From: Polytrichum commune
Taxonomy: Eukaryota; Streptophyta; Polytrichopsida; Polytrichales; Polytrichaceae
DNA length: 31,116 nt
Assembly (NCBI GenBank): GCA_950295325.1
Contig: CATNTY010000044.1
Location: 1 to 31,116, forward strand
Direction: 5' to 3'
Translations under genes and position numbers: made by a program
The notes under the pieces: generated by a model
The model's database searches: none
The model's input: only the letters and a program-made list of their open reading frames with translations
Told to the model about the DNA's origin: nothing
Part shown: one piece after another, positions 10,590 to 20,469 of the stretch
Numbering within the stretch: the stretch's first letter is position 1
Layout: each line of letters opens with the position of its first letter

Positions 10590-13480
10590 CATGTTTCTTA
10601 ACATGATTCGGAATGGATTGTAAGTTGCAACAGACGATTGTAATGCTTAGATTTTCTTTCAGTGCATGTATTGTCACAAAGGCCGCAAGGCTGACAAAAT
10701 GTATGTTGATATCGAATGGACTTTAGGTAGTTTCGTATGAAAGGATTGATCAGAAGCTACACATGGGGTTCGTATTCACCAACTCTAAATACGAACTTGA
10801 TTTTCAAAGAAGTACAAAAGGTGCGACTTCTCACGTTTGCCGAGTTGAACACAAATCAAATTGACAATTGATACAACATGGAAAATTAAAGTTGCTCCCT
10901 AGTGCTGGAAATGCTTGCACAGAGAGAGAAATGACGCCAACCTGATGATAGACGCTTCAACCCTTGACCATAAACTTAGACTCATAGGGTGCTACCTGAT
11001 GAATCTGAACTCAAGTGCTCTAAGGCTTCAAATCTACACATCTGCCATGAATTCCACCTTGTTTGAAAGGGCTATATATGTAGTCCCGCACAGCAATTTT
11101 GCGTGTTGGAGATTGACTATCCATGAAGCAACTCACAGTGACTGCATACAATCAGTTCAATACATGAAATTGTAGAATATTGCATACAAATTTGTAGATT
11201 TATTTTATTTTATTTTTTCTTTCTGTGATCCATGGTATTGAATTCAATCTCAATACAAGTCGTATACACCATAATTCCAAAAAGTTCGATTTGGGGCATG
11301 GGGCATGTACATGATATACGATTGGGATGTTTTGAGACTTAAATATATCATTTTGTGAGTACCACAGCTGTCTCAATTTCTTATCTCAATTTTACATCAT
11401 AAGTGCAACATGATCTACACCAAGAGGAACTCAAAGCTGTAACCCCAAGACTTTTTTGGGATTTGAGACTTGTATTATTATATGACATCTTACAGATTTT
11501 AAACTTAGGGCATGTTTACACGAAAGCCATTAGGCCATGGTTTGTGAGAATCCTTGAATTCTCATTGGTTGAGAGTGTCACAACCTCCCACTTTAAGTTT
11601 ACATGGGGATAGTTTGGGACCACACCCCATAAATTTTCAGTGGATGAAAAATCTACATCAAATTCCACTTAACAAGTGAAAAACATTAAAAAAAAATGCA
11701 TCTTATGTTAACCAATGGAAGAATCATACTTGATTGTACACTAAGAATTTCATCGAATTGTCAATATTAAAAAATCGATATAATTATTTTTTAAATCAAT
11801 ATTAGATTCATGGACAAATGCATAACCAACATCAAGAAACGTCCCATGTACGTATAGAATGTTGATACATCGATTTTGTGACTCATTGATGACTGGTTTT
11901 TGCGTGGGAAAGCATCAGCTAGAGCTTACAATAATTGGTGAAATGTCAATTTACTACAGGTGCTAAATATTCTCCTTTTCAGTGACATCGGCCAATATCT
12001 AGCCATGATTCTTAGTTATCAGCTCAAACACATCATACACAGGTTTCAACTACACTTACCTAGACATAAAGTGAACTTAAAGTATGAAATAAACTCAATC
12101 TTCAAACATGATGTGACTTACACTCGAAGCCTTGAATCTTTTCAACAGTTGACCTAGATTGTCGTAGAGGTTATTTACAAGTGGCGTGGTCTGGTGTTGC
12201 GATGTGCAAACTTGCAAAGAGTTCCAAGTATTTGTTTAGATAGGTATTTAAAATGACCTTGAAGAGGTTCTATGTGTATAGAACTAAGTCAATCGACTTC
12301 TCTTAGGGGAGGTCCTTCTAATTAAGGGCAGGTATCCATTGACAAGCGGAAACAGAACATTGATGTTCACCAGGAATCTATGGCACAATGTCTTCTCCAT
12401 GAATAGGACATCTAGATATAGACTTCCCCTCCACCCTTCTAATATGGGTTTTACACAGTGAAAATTTGAAACAAACCCCTTATAACACACTCTTTACTTG
12501 TAGAAGGTGGTACCAAGATGACTTGGGAATTTCGTTTCCTCTTGCTAAGGATACACACCCTTACCATACTTATCATATCTTATACATGCACACACAAGGC
12601 CCATCACCATCTCTATCTCCATATATAGCTCATTGAGGGGTGATTCATATGGGTTCATATCTTTGAGAATATACTAGAAAATGACATCATTGGCATTAGG
12701 AGTTCATGGTGAATTCTTTGGCTCAGTCCATGAAGGTTGTGGCTAAGCATGGCAATGCACAACGGTTTTTCATTTCAGGATCAGCCAAGAAGCTTCAATG
12801 GCCTTCCTTGAAAGTCAGAACTAGGTAAATGTATGTTTGACTAATTAGTCAGTGTGGAAATTAGGAGTTTCTTTCAAAGTGCATATGCATTCCACTAGAA
12901 TAATAATATGGGTACACACCGATTTGAATCAAGTTTGAGTATGGTGGAATCGAGAGTAATTCCTTGGGTGCCATCATCGCAATTCATGGACCTTTTTGGC
13001 ATGAGAGTTTGATCTTCTATTCTGTTCGTGTAGGTTTGGATGTTTATAGAGCATTGCCACCAGGGGCACCCCGAACTGCAAACTGAATGCCCCCAAGCTA
13101 AGTTTAGTGTCAAATGCGCCCCACTGCTGTGCATTTTGGATGAAGTTGACTCCGGGATTGTTTCAGGGCAGGGTTTTGACTGCAAATCCGACCTTGTTTG
13201 CAAGTTCCGAAAACGCCCTGAACTCCACTCTGGGATAATACGACAAATTGTGTGCATTACCTCCAGTACTTTTAGAGTTACGCCTTAGGTTAAAACGGTT
13301 TGCAATAATCACTGTCCTAGGTTTTGTTTCGAGGATTATGCAACCCCCGAAGACTCAAGCTCCTCGTGGTTTAAGTTAGGAGAATGTAGCTCCTGCGACT
13401 CAGTTGGATCTTCTCTCTGGTGTTTCTGTTCGCATTCACCTCAAATCACAAAACAGAAACCAAGCTACATTCACCTCTTC
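10590..13480. other. Intergenic, no recognised gene
   Basis: AT-rich with several short frames on both strands, none with a recognisable domain. Positions 13040-13290 are noticeably more GC-rich than their surroundings, but frames there on the two strands conflict and none resembles a known protein. Positions 13320-13480 lead into a tandem repeat. TTTTA runs occur near 11200. Confidence 0.4.
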
Positions 13481-13845
13481 AGATAACCAAACTCAAAAAA
13501 CACTATTTCGAGTATTGACACCCTCGGCAAGTACAATGTGATGAAGCCCACTGTGATGAAGACATTGTTACTCAGAGAGATAACCAAACCAAAAAAAAAC
13601 ACCATTTCAAGTATTGACGCCCTCGGCAAATACAATGTGATGAATTCCACTGATGACATTGTTACTCAGAGAGATAACCAAAAATCTTGTCATGTCTTTA
13701 GATAACCAAACCCAAAATACACCATTTCAAGTATCGACACCCTCGGCAAGTACAATGCGATGCATCCCACTGTGATGACGACATTGATCTTCAGAGAGTT
13801 GGCCAAAAATAGTGACAGGTCTTCAAATAACCAAACCCTAAACTA
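13481..13845. repeat. Tandem repeat, units of about 97-125 bp
   Basis: Successive units begin at about 13481, 13578, 13700 and 13825 with AGATAACCAAAC. They share ATTTCRAGTATYGACRCCCTC, GGCAARTACAATGYGATG and CAGAGAG. There are three full units and a partial fourth. Minus-strand reading across units gives a repeated peptide (FITLYLPRxSILE), but it lacks a plausible gene context. Confidence 0.8.
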
Positions 13846-13856
13846 TAACACTATCT

Positions 13857-14045
13857 GTTAGCCGAAAAACAACCTCAAACCCTTGTAAGATTATTTGGAC
13901 ATTATAGATTTGCAGCGTGCAAGTATTGTCACTTACTTACTGATTTTTCATCAAAATTTCAATCATCCATGACAATATTTCATCAAAGATTTGTTCGGAT
14001 GCAAAGTATACCAAACTTTGTTTCAGTAATTGGCGTTTGGATGAA
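13857..14045. repeat. Direct repeat, copy 1
   Basis: Begins TGTTAGCCGAAA and runs through AAACCCTTGTAA, AAGTATTGTCACTTACTTAC, CATGACAATATTTCATCA and GTTTCAGTAATTGGCGTTTG. The second copy is at 14769-14985, and a more diverged relative lies at about 7315-7430. Confidence 0.75.
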
Positions 14046-14444
14046 CTGCAAGTAAGTTGGGAATACAGTACTTGTAGACTTATTTATAGAAAGTATTAGC
14101 TTGAACAACGTCAAAAACCTAAGTTAAGCCTCACAACTAGCCAAGACTCGCAGAATCGCACATGCAACTTACACAACCTCAATACAAACACAACTTGACA
14201 GATGCCACTAACCAAGACTCATCACCGACTCAAACTAATGGAGCAAAGGCACATTCAGACTCAAACTAATGGAAATACAAGTAATGTTTACTCACAAACG
14301 AGAGGCACCATAGTAGAAGAAGAGAGGCAAAACTGTGTCAGATGAGAGGCACCAGGCACTAAACGACGCCCTGCTACCTTTGTTTATGTGCTCTCTCTAA
14401 TTAGGGTTTTGGCCAACTTAAGTACCCAAAGGCCGTCCAACACT
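14046..14444. other. Non-coding spacer between repeats
   Basis: No reading frame of note. It includes repeated words such as GACTCAAACTAATGGA (twice near 14230-14270). The ACT at 14442-14444 is the left target duplication of the element that follows. Confidence 0.4.
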
Positions 14445-14763
14445 ACACTAAATAGGATATTTAGTGTTTGATTATATTTTTAGTGATGTTACCACCCTAC
14501 CCTACTCAACACTAATTTTCAGTTCCTTGACAATTAGTGTTAGACATAAATGTGTTGCAACCTTCCCTACTGCCATCTCCTTTATTATATCATTTTTTTC
14601 ATATTCTTACTAACACTACATTTAAACATGTAACTTTCACATATTACCATAGTTGATATTTAGTGTTTGAGTTTACATTTAATGTTACTTACATAGGGTT
14701 ATTGAGAATTTTGTGTATGTGTTCGTATTTAGTGCATCAAACATTAAATATCCTATTTAGTGT
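14445..14763. mobile_element. MITE with 28 bp terminal inverted repeats and ACT target duplication
   Basis: The element is 319 bp. The left end reads ACACTAAATAGGATATTTAG and continues to GTTTGA; the reverse complement of the right end is identical over 28 bp apart from one base. It is flanked by ACT on both sides (14442-14444 and 14764-14766), a 3 bp duplication compatible with PIF/Harbinger or CMC elements. The interior is non-coding. A partial relative of the left end is at 28147-28215. Confidence 0.78.
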
Positions 14764-14768
14764 ACTTG

Positions 14769-14985
14769 TTAGCCGAAATATAATCCTAAACCCTTGTAAA
14801 ATTATTTGGGCATTGTAGATTTTTAGTATTGCAAGTATTGTCACTTACTTACATGTTTTTCATCAAAATTTCAATCATTCATGACCATATTTCATCATAG
14901 ATTTGTTGAGATGCAAAGTATATCAAACTTTGTTTCAGTAATTGGCATTTGGATGAACTGCATGTAAGTCGGGATGACATTATTT
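14769..14985. repeat. Direct repeat, copy 2
   Basis: Starts TGTTAGCCGAAA right after the ACT duplication of the preceding MITE and parallels 13857-14045 along its length, through GTTTCAGTAATTGGCATTTG and GATGAACTGCATGTAAGT. The similarity to the intron repeat at 7315-7545 continues further right, to about 15085. Confidence 0.75.
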
Positions 14986-15876
14986 GGTGACATATTCATA
15001 GAAAGTGTCACTAAAAAAAGTTTGCCCAAGTGACTTAAAATGCCATATGACACAAAATATCATATTTAGCGTAGTCAGTATGCGCACCGAAGAATATAAT
15101 ACAATTTAGTTAGTAGAAATCTATAATGTCAGTGAAAAATTATAGCAACATTTATCTCCGAATGGTAATCCACACTAATTAGACAAACAAGTGTAGCCAT
15201 GCGCAATTTCAATTTCCCAAGATTGAATATAAAAAAATTCACAAAATTAAAATTTGAGGTGGAGGACCACGAACTACTCTAAACATGATATTTAGTGTCA
15301 CTTACTATTTGGAATGAGCAATGCTAAATTTAATAGTAAATGCCAAGTTGGTGGTTCACACATTATGGAACATCAAAAACTTTACTTGGGAAAAAATATA
15401 TAGCGTTGCATAATTACCTTCCCCCCCCCCCTTCCCAATTACGTCGATTATTAACACTTGCAATATTTAAGGATTTTGATAACGTAGTTCCATCTTCCTA
15501 ATGCACATGTCTTTTACATTCTTGGATCTACACCTAACCTTCTGCCACTCAAACTTAGGTATCATATTAATATTAAAAAAACAAATTAGGCTAGAGCATG
15601 TATACCCTCTACTCACTTTCAAAAAAATTGCTTCCAAATAATTATTACTTTTAATAAGTTTTTACATTTCTTGAAATAGTCAACCACATCAATACCAAAT
15701 TTCATGTTATCATCTTCAACATGTTGTTCAATTTATAATTTTGAAAGTTACAAACTAAATAAATTCACATATGATTTCATAATGATTATAATTTCATGAC
15801 GAGCTACTCATAGTATATCACTTGTTCAAGTCTAAGTTTACTCTTTGATCATGCATGCCAAGATACAACAAATTAT
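14986..15876. other. Repeat-derived intergenic sequence
   Basis: Positions 14986-15085 and 15470-15570 resemble parts of the repeat at 7110-7545. An 11-base C tract lies at 15421-15431. No coding region was recognised; the sequence is strongly AT-rich. Confidence 0.4.
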
Positions 15877-16338
15877 CTAGTGCATAATCTTCTTCTTTTT
15901 GGCCCCGTCTTCTTCTTTTTCATCACCATCTTCAGTCAATGAACTTGCTTGTGTTACTTGAGGTGGTGGTGGAGCTATTACAACTGCAGGTTGTTGTGGA
16001 GTCCCTCCTTGTTGTAGAATTTGATTTTCCATCCTTTGTTCCATCCATAATACCTCTTCTTGCATACGTAATTCAACCTATGTATCACAAAAGCTATTTG
16101 CTAAAGATGGATTTGTTTGATGGACAAATTTGAATAAATTAAGTGCTATTTGATTAATCAATCTATCATTTTGATCTTTGGCAATTGTGTTCCGATTAGC
16201 CAAATCAGAGGACAAGGTGGTGAGAGCCGTAGTAGTTCGTCGTAGCGTATACTCTCTTAAGTTTTCACCAGCTTTCATTCTTTTTGTCCTCCTAGATCCA
16301 CCTTCATCGTCCGACGTATTGACATTGTGTCCTCTTTT
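15877..16338 (-). pseudogene. Eroded reading frame, possibly transposon-derived
   Basis: On the minus strand one frame runs for about 150 codons, interrupted by a single TAG near 16077. It starts RFKRGHNVNTSDDEGGSRR, continues RMKAGENLREYTLRRTTTAL and IALNLFKFVHQTNPSLANSF, and after the stop gives VELRMQEEVLWMEQRMENQ, a PPPPQ stretch and an acidic then lysine-rich tail. The basic start, helical middle and charged tail suggest a nuclear protein such as a transposon accessory protein. No family was recognised and no start codon is certain. It lies among transposon fragments. Confidence 0.35.
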
Positions 16339-17051
16339 AAACCTTTGAAATAAAATTCAATGGAATTAAGGTGGCTTATTCAATACATCATGTTGCGCAT
16401 TAGATGCAACAAAATAGATTGATATATATACAACAAGATATTTTGATAATTTTATATAAATGTCCAACAAGGGCATCACATCCACTTGGTGTGTATCAAA
16501 TGATGGTTGCGTAGATGAAACCCTTGTTGAGTGTTTACAATTTGTGCATGTCTTACAAAGCGATAATCAATCAGTCATCCAAGTGGAGGATCACACTTCC
16601 AACATTTTTCCTACATTTTTTCCTATCTACACATTGAGCATTCCTCTATAACCTTAGAATTTTGTCCATGAGTAGATCATTTATGCATCATCAACAACTT
16701 CAATAGGTGGGTGTCTCACTATTATTGCAAATTTTATCAAACCCATTCTTGTTGTTTATGCAATTTGTACATACTAGATCTATTGTACATGAGGAAATTC
16801 ATTATTGATTACAGGACGACACCCTTGTGTTATTTACCGGGTCGTAGGAGCAACGAAATAAGTACACGAGGAGTCCTACTACAACCCGTAACAGGATGAC
16901 ATCGAGTGTAACACCATGTTGTCAAGGTTGCTTGCTACAATCTCTATTCCTCATGCTTGTGTCCAAATGGAAACATGACACGCCAACAAAATTTGGGATG
17001 GTGAGCACTAGGAAACCTTGTGAAAAAACAAATACAAGGCAATTCCTCAAT
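16339..17051. other. Intergenic, no recognised gene
   Basis: Short plus-strand frames (16460-16651 and 16711-16899) have no recognisable domain. The sequence may belong to the same decayed element as the eroded frame at 15877-16338. Confidence 0.35.
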
Positions 17052-17277
17052 CAATGATCGAGGAGAACCGGCAGGTAATTACAAATGAACCGGTTGAGTT
17101 TGAGAAATAACCGGTTGAAGTTCAAGGCTCCAGGAAAATTACCGATCATTTTAGAAGAATTTGGAGAATATACCCCAATCTTATAAAGGAAAACCGGAGG
17201 ATGTCAATGTGTAACCAGTTGGACTTGCAAACACTAGGATCTCAACTGATTATGCCCAAAAATCTCCCCGATCACTG
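17052..17277. mobile_element. hAT-type MITE, copy 2
   Basis: The element is 226 bp. The left end reads CAATGATCGAGGAGAACC and the reverse complement of the right end reads CAGTGATCGGGGAGA. It is flanked by the perfect 8 bp duplication TCCTCAAT (17044-17051 and 17278-17285). It aligns along its whole length with the copy at 8361-8567, including TTGGACTTGCAAACACTAGG and TATGCCCAAAAATCTCCCCG, with a small extra segment near 17100-17118. Confidence 0.9.
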
Positions 17278-17285
17278 TCCTCAAT

Positions 17286-18303
17286 GGAGAGTGTCCATGG
17301 TCATGCAGACGGCATTCCTTCAATCCAATCAACGTTGAAGACTGTGCTTCAGAACAAGTGCTTGAAAATGATTGAGATTACAGCTCCAGCACTTGAAGAT
17401 CATCAAAGAACAGCAGGGTTTGACTTGTTTTGACAGCCCTAACTTCACACTCGGGCACTGCTATTTTACAGACACCGTGTCTCTTAAATCTTCTCGACTC
17501 AGATGTATCGATAATTGCAACCGATGCGCTCATGACTCTACTTCTAATAGGGTATCCTGAATTACATTATGTTTCAAGACTGGCAACGACAATTCATGAA
17601 AATTTCCCAACTAAATGTATGATAATCCATTGTTTACTTGACGATGCATTCTTCATAGTAGTCAAAGGGTCAGTTTCTGAATGAATGACGCTATTGTTGA
17701 AACATACATAAATTTCAGTAGATCATGATGAAGGCCAAGGGTCAGGTAGTTCTTGTTTTTCTTCTTAAATCTACCCAAAAAGATCCACGTCATCACAAAA
17801 GTATATACTGTCCACGTGGCTTCAAAGGGAAAGACCTCGTCAAGAAGGTTGTCATCTTATATGTGTGCACACTATTATCTTCCATTTCTCAAGCATCTAA
17901 GTCTCATCCAAGTGTTGCAAAGATTAACTTAATAAGTTGTGAATTGTTTTCCTTGTTTGCAACGGACAACTATCCACATGTCGGTTCAAGTTTACCTGCA
18001 AGTGACGTTCCTCTTTATATGGCTCAGCGTCATGGTTAAATTGATGAAACATCCACAAATAAAATATTGTGTTCTCTTTGCAAGTTTGTGTTCGCCCATG
18101 TGAAAGCCCCATCTCAGGCCACTTGCCATCAGGCCAATCCTATGTCAATATGAAGTCCCTTGCATTTTAGAAAGCCACAAAATTAGAATGAATCATGGTT
18201 CTCGAGCAATCAAGAATCGTAGCTAGAAATCAACCTTGTGAGTATGCCTCTCCACATTTTCTTGCTCAAAATTTGGTGTCCATTACATCTTCCATCAATC
18301 AAC
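17286..18303. other. Intergenic, no recognised gene
   Basis: Several plus-strand frames of 60-105 codons (for example 17430-17684 and 17725-18039) lack recognisable domains and overlap in different frames. They may be decayed coding sequence, but no family could be named. Confidence 0.35.
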
Positions 18304-18305
18304 TA

Positions 18306-19008
18306 CAGTAACCTCCCGCTTAAGTATGCAACTTGAACATGCACAGTTTGTGCGTACTTAGCTGGTAGGTGCGTACTTTAGGGTTTCCCAAATTGCTTGT
18401 GTTTCACTATAGTTGGTAGGTGCGTACTTTAGGATTTAGGGTCCCAAATCGCTATTGCTTGTGTTTCGCTATGCCGGTAGGTGTGTACTTTAGGGTTTAA
18501 GGTTTCCCAAATCGCTTGTGTTTCGCTACAATGTCGAAGAAACCAAACGGAAAGCGTCTCAATGAGCATCAACGTTGCGAAATCATCTTGAAGCTTAACA
18601 AAAGAATACTCCGAGTAAAAGGGCTCTAGCCCGAGAGTACATCGTTAGTGAAGGCGATGTTTAACACTCAGTGACTGAATATCGGTTTAGAAAACATAGT
18701 TATATTATAGGGTTTTGACTCTCTTTATAAGCAGGTTCTTGACATCGAGGATTAGCTGCTCTGCCTTGAAGTTCAAGCAGAAGCAGAGGAAACATTTGAT
18801 GGCCTCAAGAAATCGTTTGAATCATTTTAGAGCAAGATCCGAGCGGTTGGCCTCAAAGCCAAACGTAAAAAACTTCCAAACTTACACCAAATGACGATTC
18901 ACGACATGTTCAACTAAGAAATCTTGAACTCTAAATTCTTTGCCAAAAAATGCATACTTAACCGGGATGCTTACTTAAACGGGTGCGTACTTGAGCGGGA
19001 GGTTATTG
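18306..19008 (+). mobile_element. Internally deleted pogo/Tigger-like (Tc1/mariner) element
   Basis: The element is 703 bp and is bounded by TA on each side (18304-18305 and 19009-19010). Its ends read CAGTAACCTCCCGCTTAAGT and, reverse complemented, CAATAACCTCCCGCTCAAGT: a TA target plus CAG-type ends fits the pogo/Tigger branch. Three tandem subterminal units (starting at about 18364, 18415 and 18476) share GGTAGGTGYGTACTTTAGG. These and the GYRTACTTA words near the right end could be transposase-binding sites. The interior keeps two pieces of a transposase reading frame, annotated separately; the catalytic middle is missing. Confidence 0.78.
18531..18917 (+). pseudogene. Remnant transposase: N-terminal HTH stub and C-terminal tail
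   Basis: ATG 18531 opens MSKKPNGKRLNEHQRCEIIL. After a frameshift near NKR the next frame reads NTPSKRALAREYIVSEGDV, and after a stop HSVTEYRFRKHSY. Together this resembles the psq/CENP-B-type helix-turn-helix start of pogo transposases. From about 18741 a second segment, with two in-frame stops, reads LLCLEVQAEAEETFDGLKKS, then SKIRAVGLKAKRKKLP, and ends QMTIHDMFN with a stop at 18915-18917. QxxIxxMF resembles a PCNA-interacting (PIP) box, a feature known in the Drosophila pogo transposase. The DDE catalytic region is absent, so no active enzyme is encoded. Family assignment rests on the combination of ends, the TA target and these motifs. Confidence 0.6.
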
Positions 19009-19010
19009 TA

Positions 19011-20468
19011 TTGCCTACAACGCCTACAATTCTTGTCCAAAGATTTTGTTCCTGCTTAAACCCCAATTGCGAGGCACCAAATAAAAGAGGGGTTGGCATT
19101 ATATTCCAAGTCGTCCTTAGTCATCACAAAGAACAAGGGTTGACATGAAATTGCAAGACTATGTACTAAAAACTTGGTCCATGTCCTTAATACATTTCCG
19201 GACCTCAATTCCACTTTAAAATGCACTTATTTGGAATTGTGTCCAACTATAGAAAATTGGTACATGAAACGTCCAAGAATAACTTTGTGATTTGAAAATT
19301 TTGTGCAAAAGATATGAACAAATTTCAGCAAGCATTTTCAAGAAGTGAGGAGGTTTGAAGAGAAAATGTGTTATGAACAAATTTTTGGAGCTTGATTGTG
19401 CTAAGAAGAAAGAAAAAATTATGGAGTTGTCTTAAACTCATAAAACTTGGACAATGGAACATAGGACCACTTGCAACAAACAAAAGTGCAATTTGTAGTA
19501 CTTATAAAAATAAAATAAAATAAAATAAAACCGACAACTACATACAAGTGGATTACCATGGCTTCATCTCTCAAGTTTACACATCCCACCTGGATTGTTG
19601 ACACCTTATGGGGAGGAATTATATACTAAAAGGAATGGTAATGTAATGTGCAATGTGATTACCTTATACTTATTGATTGGGTACATGTGAATTGTGAGAA
19701 AGTCATATAAAAAAAATGTTGGAATTTTGAAAATTATTATTTTAAAGTGTTGGACCAACTTTTGGCACTTCAAATAATAATTTGGCATAGTTGTGTCAGA
19801 CTAGCTATCAACCTACAGTAGTCATAATCAAATTTTTGGAAATCTAGAACAGTTTGTCCTAGGATGCACCTTTCATAACACATATGAGTATACGTGAGTG
19901 CACAAAAGGGGTATCAATATGATCCTTTCCGTACTATGTATACATATCCTACACAATTTATAACTCGTATAACTCATAGTTATATACATGTATGGAGAAC
20001 ATACACAATGTGTATATAACACAATGCGTGTTACATACATGGAGTACTATATGTATGTATGGAGAACATACACAATGTGTGTGTATGTGTGTGTATGTGT
20101 GTGCATTGTTGTTTGACTTTGCAGTGTGGCCAATCTCATTGCTTGCATTAACTGGAGCGTTAACAATATATATTACCATGCATGTAATGTACCCTCTAAC
20201 AGTGCACAAATAATTCTATAATGAGTTGTGGTCCATCAACTCGTATTTTCTTTTAACATTTTATTTTCTTACATATCTTCTAGGATCCAATAGTGGTGTT
20301 CGACCATGTTTGTATCTAAATTATGAGAAGTGAAACCACATATTTTAATATGTTTAGAACTTATTTTTTGAGAAATTGTGTGTTATGTTGATGCTATCGT
20401 TGATTGACTTTGGATATTGTGCAAAGAAATCAATTCTCCTAAATTAAATCCAATGCATTATTTGTATC
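19011..20468. other. Intergenic with simple repeats
   Basis: No gene was recognised. It contains an AAAAT-type microsatellite (about 19507-19530). A short duplicated segment, TATGGAGAACATACACAATG, occurs at about 19991 and again at about 20058, leading into a GT-rich run up to 20105. Confidence 0.5.
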
Positions 20469-20469
20469 T

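Noticed and set aside
12895-13288. Frames on both strands in a GC-richer patch, considered as an exon
   Set aside because: No recognisable motif, no convincing splice sites, and both strands are equally open.
13471-13659. Minus-strand frame with repeated FITLYLPRxSILE peptide
   Set aside because: The repetition simply reflects the DNA tandem repeat; no gene context.
17430-18039. Plus-strand frames of 84 and 104 codons considered as a pseudogene
   Set aside because: The frames differ from each other, no protein family could be named, and there is no supporting splice structure.
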